From the NCBI RefSeq assembly GCF_004791695.1, contig NZ_SRSO01000034.1, positions 1 to 46,548 of the forward strand: a DNA stretch of 46,548 nt. The letters are read 5' to 3'. The stretch is from Flavivirga rizhaonensis. Lineage in GTDB: Bacteria > Bacteroidota > Bacteroidia > Flavobacteriales > Flavobacteriaceae. The notes under the pieces were generated by a model, which searched no databases, was not told where the DNA came from, and saw nothing but the letters and a program-made list of their open reading frames with translations. This document shows positions 16,542 to 26,473 of this stretch, piece after piece. The translations under genes were made by a program, and so were the position numbers. Position 1 is the first letter of the stretch. Each line of letters starts with the position of its first letter.

Positions 16542-19500
16542 ATGAAATTAAAAAGTACGTATGATACCAAGAAACCAAGAAGCATTTGTTTGCTGTTCGT
16601 TTTTCTTTGTTTTTATGGAACGTTGTTGGGGCAGAACCTTCCAATAACTGTAAAGGGTATAGTAACTAGTTCAGAAGATGGTTTACCAATTCCAGGTGTT
16701 GCAGTTGTGTTACAAAAAAGCGGAAAAACTACTGGAGCTGTAACAGACTTTGATGGGGCATATCGAATTGAAGCCAGCATTGGAGACGAGCTTATATTCA
16801 GCTATATAGGTATGCGTAAAGTAAACCAAAAGGTTATTGGACCTCAATTAAATGTACAAATGGATCCTGAAACCAACGAACTCGAGGAAGTTGTAGTAAT
16901 TGGTTTTGGAACTCAAAAGAAAAAGGAAGTTACGGGAGCCGTTAGTCAGGTTAAAGCTGAAGAAATTGAGAATGTTATTACCAGTGATATTGGGCAAGCT
17001 TTACAAGGACAAATAGCTGGTGTGAGTGTAACCGCAAATAGTGGTGAACCAGGTGAGGGTTCAGGTATTTTAATTAGAGGTGTGTCTTCTCTAACAGGTT
17101 CTAACTCACCATTATGGGTTATAGACGGTGTACCACAGTCTAACGGAGACCCAGGCTTAAATCCTAATGAAATTGAAACAATTGATGTATTAAAAGATGC
17201 TGCTTCTGCAGCTATTTATGGAACACGAGCTGCTGGTGGGGTAATATTGGTTACTACCAAGAAAGGGAAACCAGGCAACACCAGAATTAATTTGGAGTTT
17301 GTGAACGGGTTTCAAATTATTACGCGCCAAACGCCTTTGATGAATACGCAGGAACAAATTTTCTTTGATCTTAATAATCCAATACGAAATGGAAGCCCAG
17401 CAAGATCAGATAGATTTAGTTTATTAAATGATAATGATTTAAGAGACCTTACTGAAAATGATTTTGCCAGAATTTCTAGATATAATGTTAACATGTCTGG
17501 AGGTAATAATGATGCTAATTACAGTATTGTGATGGGATTTTTTGAGCAGGACGGTATTGTTGTAAATTCTAGCTTAAAACGATATAACTTGAGAGCAAAC
17601 CTTGAGCTAAAAAAAGATAAATGGTCATTTGATAATGGTTTTGGTTTTACGATTGATGATAGAGAGCGTCCCAATTTTAACTTATTAATTCTTGGGCAAA
17701 GAGCATTTCCATACCTTGATGAGGTTGGTACTGGAAGTTCAAATGTGATTAACGAAAACGATGAAAGTGCAGGTCCCTTACAGCAAGTATTGGAGGCTTT
17801 AACTAGAGATAGACAGGTAGATAGGTATAGATTTGAAGCCCGCTCAAACATTAAGTATAAGATAAACGATAATTTAGAGTTAACGACTTTAATTGCAGGT
17901 GTTTTTACAAATCAGAAAGAAAAGCAGGTGCAACCAAGATTCAATTTATTTGATTCTAATGGGGTGAACTTAAGAAGCGATGAAGATAGTTTTGTGTTTG
18001 AAGGTAGAGAGGAAACCGTTTTAATAAACTGGAATGGAGGAATTAATTACAAACAACAATTTGGAAAGCACAATATTGGAGTTCTGGCTTTAATGAATAT
18101 AGAGCAGGATTTCTACACCTCTATTGGTACAATTAATAAAGGATTAAGTTTTGCGACACCAACAAATCTATCACTTGGTACCGTTGGAGCAGAAGCAATA
18201 TCCAGTGGTACAATTAGTGTAACTAGAGGTACAATAAATGTCCTACCTGATTACAGGATAAAACGTGTTGGTACAATTGGACGTATTCAATATGATTTTG
18301 ATGACAAATATTTGTTTAGTGCCAGCGCTAGAATTGATGCTTCAAATCAGTTCTCAAAAGACAATCGTTCTGCGTTTTTCCCCTCTATATCTGCTGGGTG
18401 GAATATTTCTGAAGAAAAGTTTTGGAGAGGAGGTATTAAACGAACAATAAACAATTTAAAGTTAAGAGGTAGTATTGGTACTACTGGTAACGATCGTTTT
18501 GCACCTAACGCAATTTTCAGTCCTGTAACCACAAATTATAATGCTAACTTTTCTAGTGGATCTGGAACAAATAGTTTGAATCCTGGAATTGTGCAACAAT
18601 CATTTGGAAACCCTGCACTAAAATGGGAGGTGACCACTCAGAAAAATATAGGTATAGACTTAAACATGTGGAAAAACAAATTGACGTTTACCGCAGACTA
18701 TTATACTACTGATAAAAAGGACTTGCTGTCTAATATTAGATTAAACCCAAGTTTTGGAGCACCTGCAACAGCTGAACGTTTCCAAGGTACTAACTTTGCA
18801 GTATTCAATGTAGGTAATATGACTAATGAAGGTTTTGAAGCTTCTTTGAGATACCGTCCAAGAACTGGTAAAGTAAGATGGAATATTCTTGGAACCTTAA
18901 CAACTAACAAAAACCGAGTTACAAGTATTAACGGGAATTTAGATCAGCAATTATTCCCAACATTAACAGTATTCGGAGATATAGAGTCTTTAGCTACTGG
19001 ATTAAGAGTAGGTAGAGAAGCTGGTTCATTCTTACTTTTTGAAACAGATGGTTTATTGAGAACTCAACAAGAAGTAGATGATTACAATACCCAATTCCCT
19101 GGAGAAAATGCACAATTGGGCGATTTGAGGTATGTTGATGTTAATGGGAATGGTGCTTTAAGAGATGAAGCAGACAGAGTATATAAAGGTAGTGGATTGC
19201 CTGATTATGAGGTAGGGCTAAATATTCAAGCTACCTACAAAAATTGGTTTTTTGCCACAAACTGGTATGGCTCCTTTGGTAATGAAGTTTACAATGCAAC
19301 AAGAGCTAATGCTATGAGACAAGGCCGCCATAAAGATTTGCTTTTCCAATTTATTCCTGGAGTAAACGAGGACACTAATATTCCTGCATACAGAAGTAAT
19401 AATAGAGGTGATGCTAATTTTAATGGTAGTTCCGATTTCTTTGTTGAGGATGGTTCCTTTATCAGATTAAGAAATATCGTAGTATCATACTCACTTCCTA

Positions 19501-19691
19501 AGGATGTAACAGAAAAACTTGGTTTTTCAAGATTTAATATTTATGCGAATGCGCAAAATGCATTAGTTATTTCTAAGTATACGGGACTTGACCCAGAAGT
19601 TGGTGGTAATAACATTCAAGTAAAAGGAATTGATAGAGGACTAATTCCAATTAGTGCCAGTTTTAATTTAGGTTTAAGATTAAATTTTTAA
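16542..19691 (+). CDS. susC: SusC-like TonB-dependent outer-membrane transporter (pair 2)
   Basis: This is a second oligosaccharide importer of 1049 residues. A signal peptide (about 1-31, ending LLGQ) is followed by a carboxypeptidase-regulatory-like domain (about 37-109, GIVTSSEDGLPIPGV), the TonB-box-like ELEEVVVIGFG, a plug with the DAASAAIYGTRAAGGVILVTTKKG signature, and a 22-strand-type barrel ending in Phe. There is no STN domain. It is clearly diverged from the SusC at 473 (different plug loops and barrel), so the two pairs probably take different fragments or sulfation states rather than being a recent copy. SusD begins 4 bases after its stop, a tight operon. Confidence 0.95.
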   Translation: MKLKSTYDTKKPRSICLLFVFLCFYGTLLGQNLPITVKGIVTSSEDGLPIPGVAVVLQKSGKTTGAVTDFDGAYRIEASIGDELIFSYIGMRKVNQKVIGPQLNVQMDPETNELEEVVVIGFGTQKKKEVTGAVSQVKAEEIENVITSDIGQALQGQIAGVSVTANSGEPGEGSGILIRGVSSLTGSNSPLWVIDGVPQSNGDPGLNPNEIETIDVLKDAASAAIYGTRAAGGVILVTTKKGKPGNTRINLEFVNGFQIITRQTPLMNTQEQIFFDLNNPIRNGSPARSDRFSLLNDNDLRDLTENDFARISRYNVNMSGGNNDANYSIVMGFFEQDGIVVNSSLKRYNLRANLELKKDKWSFDNGFGFTIDDRERPNFNLLILGQRAFPYLDEVGTGSSNVINENDESAGPLQQVLEALTRDRQVDRYRFEARSNIKYKINDNLELTTLIAGVFTNQKEKQVQPRFNLFDSNGVNLRSDEDSFVFEGREETVLINWNGGINYKQQFGKHNIGVLALMNIEQDFYTSIGTINKGLSFATPTNLSLGTVGAEAISSGTISVTRGTINVLPDYRIKRVGTIGRIQYDFDDKYLFSASARIDASNQFSKDNRSAFFPSISAGWNISEEKFWRGGIKRTINNLKLRGSIGTTGNDRFAPNAIFSPVTTNYNANFSSGSGTNSLNPGIVQQSFGNPALKWEVTTQKNIGIDLNMWKNKLTFTADYYTTDKKDLLSNIRLNPSFGAPATAERFQGTNFAVFNVGNMTNEGFEASLRYRPRTGKVRWNILGTLTTNKNRVTSINGNLDQQLFPTLTVFGDIESLATGLRVGREAGSFLLFETDGLLRTQQEVDDYNTQFPGENAQLGDLRYVDVNGNGALRDEADRVYKGSGLPDYEVGLNIQATYKNWFFATNWYGSFGNEVYNATRANAMRQGRHKDLLFQFIPGVNEDTNIPAYRSNNRGDANFNGSSDFFVEDGSFIRLRNIVVSYSLPKDVTEKLGFSRFNIYANAQNALVISKYTGLDPEVGGNNIQVKGIDRGLIPISASFNLGLRLNF

Positions 19692-19694
19692 GAA

Positions 19695-21557
19695 ATGAAA
19701 AATATAAAAATAATATTTACAATACTTTCAGTTATTCTGCTTGCATGGTCGTGCGAAGAATACTTGGATGAACCAAACCCAAATGCTCCAGAGCTTCTTG
19801 AAGCGGTAAATAATTTGGAGGATACAGAAAAGGTACTTAATGGGGTGTATAACTCTTTATTTAATCATTTCTTGTTAAGTATAGAAGAAGATAATTATAG
19901 ATCTGATATAGGGTCTATGAGGAATAGAATCACGCCTAATGTTGGTTTAAATGAACATCTAGACTACTACTTTAAGACGGTAAACCCTAGTACAAGACGT
20001 GTAGACCAGAGATGGGGTGCTCTATACCGAGGGATTTTCTTTGCTAATCAAGCATTGGCAGCATTAGATCAAATCCGTCCTGGTCTCGAAGGAGATGATT
20101 TAGATGAATGGAACCTTCAACGTGCTCAAGCATTGTTTTTTAGAGGAACATATCACTTTTACTTACACTCGGTATTTAACGAAGGAAAAATAATTATTAG
20201 AGATGGTTACGAGCCAGATGTCACAAAACGTCATAAAGATGTATCTAGCTCAGAAGAAGTGATAGCATTTTTTAGAAAAGATTTAGAAGAGGCAATAGAA
20301 TACTTACCGATGCCATCTGAAATTACAGAGCTAGGAAGAGTAAGTAAAGGTGCCGCTACCATGATTTTGGCCAATTCGTATTTATATGAAGGTACTCAAG
20401 GAGGTACAAGAAACATGGTACTTATTAATCAGGCGATGCAACTGTATGAATCTTTAAGAGATGATTTTGGATATGCATTGGAAACCGAGGTTAACCCAAT
20501 TGAAGGTTCTATGATGTTTACCACAGCTGGTGAGTTTAATAGCGAGTCTATTTTTGAAATAAATTATACGACAGATTTTGGCTTAGAACTTAATGAATTT
20601 GATGAAAGAAGTCCACATAATAGATTAGCTTCAAGAGGGGGGCATTTCAACTTTAGAGGTCAGGACTTTATGCAACCAGCAACTTGGTTAATGTTGGCTT
20701 ATGAGGAAGAACCAATAGACCCGAGCAACCCTATCAATACAGTAGTTACTGGAGATGGTAATCAAGACACAAGACGTGTATCTTTGAGAGCATCAAATAT
20801 GATATTCTTAAATGATGATTTGGATACGCCGGTTTATGGCGGACCTAATGCTATGAATGCTGGAAGATTTACAGGTTTAGCAAGTAGAAATTTAACTATT
20901 ACAGCCTTTAAGAAATATACCAATCACGATCTAGGTGTTCCAGACGAACAGGCAACCGGTAGCTCAAATCGTTTAAAATCTGGTAAAAATGCAATTGTTA
21001 ATCGTTTATCAGAAGTACTTTTAAATCTTGCAGAGTGCTATATTTATAATGGAAGGGTACAAGATGCCATTAATGAAATTAATAAAATTAGAAATAGATG
21101 GGCATTGATGCCGTTGGACATTAATTCACAGCTTAATAATGATGGAGTGCCTTATGATGAAACAAGTTTAATGGAACATTTAATGTTTATTGAAAAGCCA
21201 TTAGAATTATCTGTAGAAGGTCATGCTACTCGCGTAATTGATTTAAGAAGATGGGGAGTGGCCTCGCAAAGATTTAATGATTTAAGTCAGCAATTTTATA
21301 GAGGAACATTTTATCCTAAAGACGGAAGGCGTATCGTTACGCCAGAATTAGCCAGAGGGCCATTAGCAACAATTACAAGAGCGCTAAGTGATATTGAAAC
21401 AATACCACTTAGTGAAGTTCCTGCAGATGCAGATACAAGACAACAAAGGAACATTTTTAATGAGTTCCCACTTTCAGCAACAAATTACTCAAACAATAAT
21501 GGCTACTTACCAATTCCAGCGGAAGAGGATATAAACAATAACGAATTCGAAAATTAA
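19695..21557 (+). CDS. susD: SusD/RagB-like surface glycan-binding lipoprotein (pair 2)
   Basis: This 620-residue lipoprotein has the signal MKNIKIIFTILSVILLAWSC and lipidated Cys20. RagB/SusD features include an N-terminal helical region with RAQALFFRGTYHFYLHSVFNEG, and the C-terminal RLSEVLLNLAECYIYNG and ELSVEGHATRVIDLRRWG segments. It would cap the SusC barrel encoded just upstream and bind the glycan at the cell surface. It is coupled at its 3' end to a third lipoprotein gene 6 bases on, forming a susC-susD-SGBP operon. The specificity is not readable from the sequence. Confidence 0.95.
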   Translation: MKNIKIIFTILSVILLAWSCEEYLDEPNPNAPELLEAVNNLEDTEKVLNGVYNSLFNHFLLSIEEDNYRSDIGSMRNRITPNVGLNEHLDYYFKTVNPSTRRVDQRWGALYRGIFFANQALAALDQIRPGLEGDDLDEWNLQRAQALFFRGTYHFYLHSVFNEGKIIIRDGYEPDVTKRHKDVSSSEEVIAFFRKDLEEAIEYLPMPSEITELGRVSKGAATMILANSYLYEGTQGGTRNMVLINQAMQLYESLRDDFGYALETEVNPIEGSMMFTTAGEFNSESIFEINYTTDFGLELNEFDERSPHNRLASRGGHFNFRGQDFMQPATWLMLAYEEEPIDPSNPINTVVTGDGNQDTRRVSLRASNMIFLNDDLDTPVYGGPNAMNAGRFTGLASRNLTITAFKKYTNHDLGVPDEQATGSSNRLKSGKNAIVNRLSEVLLNLAECYIYNGRVQDAINEINKIRNRWALMPLDINSQLNNDGVPYDETSLMEHLMFIEKPLELSVEGHATRVIDLRRWGVASQRFNDLSQQFYRGTFYPKDGRRIVTPELARGPLATITRALSDIETIPLSEVPADADTRQQRNIFNEFPLSATNYSNNNGYLPIPAEEDINNNEFEN

Positions 21558-21562
21558 TTAAA

Positions 21563-23290
21563 ATGAAAAAATATAGTTTTATAATATTACTGTTTGTAGC
21601 ATTTTGGGGTTGTGATAAGGACGACTTTGAAAGACTTTCAGATAATACGCAAGCACAAATATTTACACCTAGTATATTTCAGATAAATGAAAACTCAATT
21701 GGTAGGCCAATTGCGATAAATATTAATAACTTTAGTTCTATATCGGATGCTTCACAAGGGGTAGTTTCTAGGAGTTGGGCCATTGAAGAGGGAGCACGTT
21801 ATCTGAAATCTACATTTGAAAGAAAGGATAGTTTAAATTTAGCGGCATTTATAGATCCAAATTTGGGCTTGGGAAACTCGGCCGAAATAGTTCATGTATT
21901 ATTTCAAAAAGAAGGAGAGACTTTAGTGACTTTGAAAAACAAGTTCAATAAAGAAGTAAGTCTTTATGGCAATACCGCCGTACAAGGTAATGATGGTTTA
22001 TGGCAGTTAACAACAGAATTAACATATGATGTTTATGCCGATTTAAATACGGAGGCATCGATCTCGAATGAAGATGATACGCAAGTATTGGCAACACTTA
22101 GTGCGAGCCAAAACCCAAGTTCTGATGATACCAGTGGTTTTGCTACAATAACTATTGAAGCAGGATCAAGCCTTACTTTTACAGATTTAACAACCATTGG
22201 AAGACCAGACGAAAGGCTATGGGAATTTGAAGGTGGTACTCCAAGTACCAGTACAGAAGAGAAGCAAGCGGTAACCTTTAACAGATTAGGAGATTATTTA
22301 GTTATGCTTACCACGTTTCGTGATAAAGTAGGAAGTGCTCTAAATCCTGCAGAACAAACAAAAACGATTCCAGCAATTATTACAGTAATTCCATCAACCA
22401 AGCCTTATGTAATTACTGGAAATGCTTCTGCAGAGGATGATAGTGATGATGATGCGGGAACAAACATAATTACTTTAAGTGTAAACGGAGAGATAGATGC
22501 AGTTAGTGGAGTTGAAGGTAATTTTACGGTAAACGTTCAAAACATAGGATTTAATCAAAATTTTACAGTAACTTCAGCTAGAAAGAGTAATGATGATGCC
22601 ACAACGGTTGAGTTAACTTTAGATCAGCCAATTCTAAATTCAGATACAGTTACACTTTCATATAATGGTACAGGGATTACATCTATAGACTCTAGAACCC
22701 TAGAGACTTTTACTGATGTTCCTGTTGATCCAGTAAACAAGAATTTATTAACCAATGCATCAAATCCAAGTATGGAAAATTCGGTTGATAATGACAGGAA
22801 CGTTAATACACAGGGATATAATCTCTTTGTTGGTGGAGGAGGGAATAACCTTGATAACGCTAGAAATGTTGACGGTTCACTACAGATAAATCGAACGACA
22901 GAAAGAGCTAGTGACGGAGTAGCATCTTTGAAATTTGATGCTGTAATGCCATTAATGGCTCCTGCATTAAGTATTTCTAATAGAATTATAAGTAACTCAA
23001 ACATTATCGCAGGAGAGTATAAGCTAACTTTTGACGTATTTGTAGAAGAAAGTACAGGTACGTTTACAGTACTTAATGTTATTCAAGGAGGCGAACCCCG
23101 AGGACAATCAATAATGCTAGATCCACCTGTTATTGGAGAATGGTTTACCATTGAACGTAATTTTACACTTGCTGCTGAATTACAACAGTGGATTGTCTTT
23201 AACTTTAGAAATCAAGACAATGCAGGAATTACAGGTAGACAAGTTTTCTATATAGATAACTTGCAAGTAATAGCATTAGAAACAAGATAA
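21563..23290 (+). CDS. Surface glycan-binding lipoprotein with PKD and CBM-like domains
   Basis: The 575-residue protein is encoded third in the SusCD operon, the usual place for a SusE-like surface glycan-binding protein. The lipoprotein signal ends FVAFWGC with Cys17, followed by DKDD acidic residues that favour surface export. Domains by eye: a poorly defined N-terminal part (to about 185), a PKD-like fold (about 190-275, with SSLTFTDLT and WEFEGGTPSTS), an Ig-like segment (about 285-395, with DTVTLSYNGTGITSID), and a C-terminal CBM4/9-like jelly roll (about 400-575, with ASDGVASLKFDA and FYIDNLQVI). No catalytic motif is seen. Its role is probably to hold the polymer at the surface. A long terminator follows. 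Confidence 0.8.
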   Translation: MKKYSFIILLFVAFWGCDKDDFERLSDNTQAQIFTPSIFQINENSIGRPIAININNFSSISDASQGVVSRSWAIEEGARYLKSTFERKDSLNLAAFIDPNLGLGNSAEIVHVLFQKEGETLVTLKNKFNKEVSLYGNTAVQGNDGLWQLTTELTYDVYADLNTEASISNEDDTQVLATLSASQNPSSDDTSGFATITIEAGSSLTFTDLTTIGRPDERLWEFEGGTPSTSTEEKQAVTFNRLGDYLVMLTTFRDKVGSALNPAEQTKTIPAIITVIPSTKPYVITGNASAEDDSDDDAGTNIITLSVNGEIDAVSGVEGNFTVNVQNIGFNQNFTVTSARKSNDDATTVELTLDQPILNSDTVTLSYNGTGITSIDSRTLETFTDVPVDPVNKNLLTNASNPSMENSVDNDRNVNTQGYNLFVGGGGNNLDNARNVDGSLQINRTTERASDGVASLKFDAVMPLMAPALSISNRIISNSNIIAGEYKLTFDVFVEESTGTFTVLNVIQGGEPRGQSIMLDPPVIGEWFTIERNFTLAAELQQWIVFNFRNQDNAGITGRQVFYIDNLQVIALETR

Positions 23291-23320
23291 CTTATAAATA
23301 ATTGAGTTAGTTTTTAAGTT

Positions 23321-23361
23321 TAATAAAGTCGTGAACGCTACGTTTACGACTTTATTATTTT
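23321..23361 (+). terminator. Intrinsic terminator after the susCD-SGBP operon
   Basis: TAATAAAGTCGTGAAC (23321-23336) pairs with GTTTACGACTTTATTA (23342-23357), with one G-T wobble and a 5-base loop, and TTTT follows. The stem is symmetric enough to work in both directions. Confidence 0.9.
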
Positions 23362-23478
23362 CAGTTTCTAACCATAGAATTTAAGGTAATTAAAGATTAA
23401 AACAGGTTATTTAAGTATTAGTAAAGTTTGTCAAAACAAATTACCTTTAGCTACCTTTTAATTAAGTTTTGTTGTGTC

Positions 23479-23486
23479 TAATTTTG
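23479..23486 (+). promoter_or_regulatory. Possible flavobacterial -7 box ahead of sulfatase 3
   Basis: TAATTTTG matches the TAnnTTTG consensus 15 bases before the ATG at 23501, so the leader would be very short. A TTTGT/ACAAA inverted pair at 23427-23440 lies upstream. No good -33 TTG is placed at the expected distance. Confidence 0.3.
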
Positions 23487-23500
23487 CATTAGGTTAATTT

Positions 23501-24943
23501 ATGAATAAGCTAAAACACACTGTTCTTCTTCTATTAGCATTGTCTTGCCATGTATCTTGTAAGTCTCAAGAAAAACCCAATATCATATTCTTGTTTTCTG
23601 ATGATGCAGGATATGCAGATTTTGGGTTTCATGGGAGTAAGGTTATGAAAACTCCTAATTTGGATAAGCTTTCAGAAGAAGGAGTAAGATTTACACAAGG
23701 CTATGTAACAGATGCTACTTGCGGCCCTTCTAGAGCAGGTCTAATAACTGGAAAATACCAACAACGTTTTGGTTATCAAGAAATCAATGTGCCAGGTTAT
23801 ATGAGTGAAAACTCAAAGTATTTAGAAGATGATATGGGCTTGCCATTAGATCAAAAAACAATAGCAGATTATTTAAAAGAATTAGGTTATACAAATGCTA
23901 TGTATGGAAAATGGCATTTAGGCAATGCAGATCGTTTTCATCCTTTAAAAAGAGGGTTTGATGAATTTTATGGTTTTAGAGGCGGAGCCCGAAGTTATTT
24001 TGGATACAAAAATTTTGAAGGAATTCACCATGACAATAAAATGGAACGCGATTTTGAACACTTTGAAGAACCTAATGGTTACGCAACAGATGTTTTCGCC
24101 GATAAAGCAGTATCGTTTATAGAAAGAAATAAAGACAATCCTTTTTTTATTTATTTAGCGTTTAATGCAGTACATACTCCAATGCAAGCGACTCAAGAAG
24201 ATTTAGATAAATTCCCTAATTTAAAAGGTAAGCGCAAAGAAGTTGCAGCTATGACATTGGCTCTTGATAGAGCTTGTGGTAGAGTATTAGATAAGTTAAA
24301 AGAATTAGGATTAGACGATAACACAATTATTGTATTTTCTAATGATAATGGTGGGCCAACTGATAAAAATGCATCATTAAATTTACCGCTAAGTGGAACA
24401 AAATCAAACCATTTGGAAGGTGGTTTAAGAGTGCCGTTTTTAATGAAATGGCCTCGTAAAATTAAAGGAGGAGCCGTTTATAATTATCCAGTTAGTACAT
24501 TTGATTTATTGCCAACATTTTATGCTGCTGGAGGCGGTGATGTTGCAGATCTAAAAGATATAGACGGTGTTAATCTAATGCCTTATGTTAATGGATTAAA
24601 CAAAGCAAGACCACACGAAGATTTATTTTGGAAAAAAGAAACACGTGCAGTATACAGAAATAATGATTGGAAATTAATTCGTTTTGCGGATAGACCAGCT
24701 GAACTATATGATGTATCTAAAGATCTTACTGAAGAGAATAATTTAGCAGCAAAGTACCCCGAGCGTTTAAAAAGTATGTATAAAAAATTATTTGAATGGG
24801 AATTAACTTTAGAACGCCCAATGTGGATGTTAAAACAACGTTTTGAAAAATATGATATAGATCGAATGGATCGTTATAGAACTCCAGAATTAGTAAAAAA
24901 AGAAATGAAGCAATACACACAAAAAACAAGAATAAAAAACTAA
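23501..24943 (+). CDS. S1 family sulfatase, lipoprotein
   Basis: This 480-residue sulfatase has a lipoprotein-type signal (LLALSCHVSC, Cys20 the likely lipidated residue), so it is probably membrane-anchored in the periplasm or at the surface. Motifs: FLFSDDAGYADFG for the metal site, CGPSR with Cys74 as formylglycine precursor, MYGKWHLGNAD, and FSNDNGGPTD. It has no C-terminal extension, unlike the sulfatases at 8155 and 12279. It is the first gene of the unit sulfatase, GH16, GH127 with gaps of 6 and 36 bases, which points to stepwise handling of one oligosaccharide. The motifs resemble S1 enzymes of carrageenan PULs (an S1_19-like call is possible), but the subfamily needs a database comparison. 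Confidence 0.9.
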   Translation: MNKLKHTVLLLLALSCHVSCKSQEKPNIIFLFSDDAGYADFGFHGSKVMKTPNLDKLSEEGVRFTQGYVTDATCGPSRAGLITGKYQQRFGYQEINVPGYMSENSKYLEDDMGLPLDQKTIADYLKELGYTNAMYGKWHLGNADRFHPLKRGFDEFYGFRGGARSYFGYKNFEGIHHDNKMERDFEHFEEPNGYATDVFADKAVSFIERNKDNPFFIYLAFNAVHTPMQATQEDLDKFPNLKGKRKEVAAMTLALDRACGRVLDKLKELGLDDNTIIVFSNDNGGPTDKNASLNLPLSGTKSNHLEGGLRVPFLMKWPRKIKGGAVYNYPVSTFDLLPTFYAAGGGDVADLKDIDGVNLMPYVNGLNKARPHEDLFWKKETRAVYRNNDWKLIRFADRPAELYDVSKDLTEENNLAAKYPERLKSMYKKLFEWELTLERPMWMLKQRFEKYDIDRMDRYRTPELVKKEMKQYTQKTRIKN

Positions 24944-24949
24944 AACAGG

Positions 24950-26437
24950 ATGAATAACACAAATAACTATTTACTTATTTTTATATTAAGTGCTTTTACT
25001 TTTTCTAACATAAGTTGTACACAAAAAAAACAAGAAAAAATAGTTACAGAGAAAACGATAACAAATAATGAGCCATTACCTTTTTCAGACCCAGAAAATA
25101 CAGGAGGATGGGTTTTAAACAAAGAAATTAGCGACGAATTTGAAGGAACTTCAATAGACACTACTAAATGGTTTGTAGAAGGACAAAATGGTGATTACTA
25201 TATCTGGAAAGGACGCGCACCATCTCAATTTGTGCCTCATAATGTTATTGTAGAAGAAGGAAAGTTAAAGTTAAGAACCCAATGGGAACCAGATTATGAG
25301 TTTGCGAAAGAAAGTTATGCAGACGGAGCTCATAATGATACTTATGGAGTTCATGAAGGAAAACCAATGCCAGTAACTACTGCAGGTATAGTTGGTAAAA
25401 AGAGATTTTTAAATGGCTATATGGAAGTGAAGTCTAAAGCTGGTCATGCCGCCATTACTGCGGCGTTTTGGGCTATTGGTTATGAGCAGGAATTAGATGT
25501 TTATGAGCAATTAGCAGCACCAAAAATAGACGGTTCAATTAAAGCAAATACAAATAGAACTGCAGTTCACGACTGGAGTCCACCAGCGGTTAGACCAACA
25601 AAAGTTTTTGGTTACGACGAAACACTACCATATACAACTTCTGATGATTTTCATATATACGGAGTTGAATGGGGAGAAGATTACTTGAAAATATATAGAA
25701 ACGGCAAGTTTGTTCATGGCTTTACACAAGACGAATTAGGAACAGATTGGGTTTTAAATAATCCTATGGAAGTTTGGTTAGATTCTGAGATTTTTAAATG
25801 GCTAGGAGTGCCACATAAAGAAGAATTACCTGTCGATTTTGAAGTGGAATACATGCGTGTATGGCAAAAATCATCAGACAATTTATTAGTAAAAGATAGA
25901 GCTTTTTATGGCTTTGAAGGACCAATATTATTTGAAGAAAACCCACGCCCTTTAGATATGGTACCAGAGGATTCAAAACCAAACGACTATCAAAAATTCT
26001 GGATTTTTGATGAAGGTTCTTCTAATTATTTAAAAATTCATGAAGGTCATTACGCAAGTGGTGTAGAAAGTTTAAAGTTCTCTGGATATGGGAAAAATGA
26101 GCATTTAGAAGTTGATAAAGTTGTAGCCAAAGCACCAGAAGGATCTTTAGATCTTCCAGTAGGAGATTATACCTTATCTGCTAAAGTTTGGTTAGATCAA
26201 GGTAGAATTACAGATACAATTCATGTGACTTTAATGAACCCAAAAACAGAATTAGTATTTAATGGTTTAAAAAAGTTACCTAGAAAGCAATGGGTGAGCG
26301 TTAATACTGATTTTTCTAGACAAGAAGTATCTGGAGATAATGATGGTATGGTTATAGAAATCCGTAAAGAAGATTTACCGGAAACTAAGGCCGCTAAACT
26401 CTTCATTGATGATATTTCAATTAAAAAGAAAAAATAA
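24950..26437 (+). CDS. GH16 lipoprotein endo-galactanase with C-terminal CBM-like domain
   Basis: The 495-residue product has a lipobox ending FSNISC (Cys23). The GH16 domain (about 42-312) carries ELDVYE: Glu181 nucleophile, Asp183 and Glu186 acid/base. The entry FSDPENTGGWVLNKEISDEF and the AFWAIGYEQELDVYE wording show it is a paralog of the GH16 at 10061, although the two differ in loops; for example, a long acidic insert lies at about 117-140. The C-terminal ~175 residues form a beta-rich CBM-like domain (SGVESLKFSGYG, AAKLFIDDISI) in place of the T9SS cassette of the paralog. The anchored form suggests action on shorter chains at the surface or in the periplasm. The substrate is inferred as a carrageenan-type galactan. 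Confidence 0.9.
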   Translation: MNNTNNYLLIFILSAFTFSNISCTQKKQEKIVTEKTITNNEPLPFSDPENTGGWVLNKEISDEFEGTSIDTTKWFVEGQNGDYYIWKGRAPSQFVPHNVIVEEGKLKLRTQWEPDYEFAKESYADGAHNDTYGVHEGKPMPVTTAGIVGKKRFLNGYMEVKSKAGHAAITAAFWAIGYEQELDVYEQLAAPKIDGSIKANTNRTAVHDWSPPAVRPTKVFGYDETLPYTTSDDFHIYGVEWGEDYLKIYRNGKFVHGFTQDELGTDWVLNNPMEVWLDSEIFKWLGVPHKEELPVDFEVEYMRVWQKSSDNLLVKDRAFYGFEGPILFEENPRPLDMVPEDSKPNDYQKFWIFDEGSSNYLKIHEGHYASGVESLKFSGYGKNEHLEVDKVVAKAPEGSLDLPVGDYTLSAKVWLDQGRITDTIHVTLMNPKTELVFNGLKKLPRKQWVSVNTDFSRQEVSGDNDGMVIEIRKEDLPETKAAKLFIDDISIKKKK

Positions 26438-26473
26438 AAACTAATAAATTAAATAATAGAATTAATATAATTT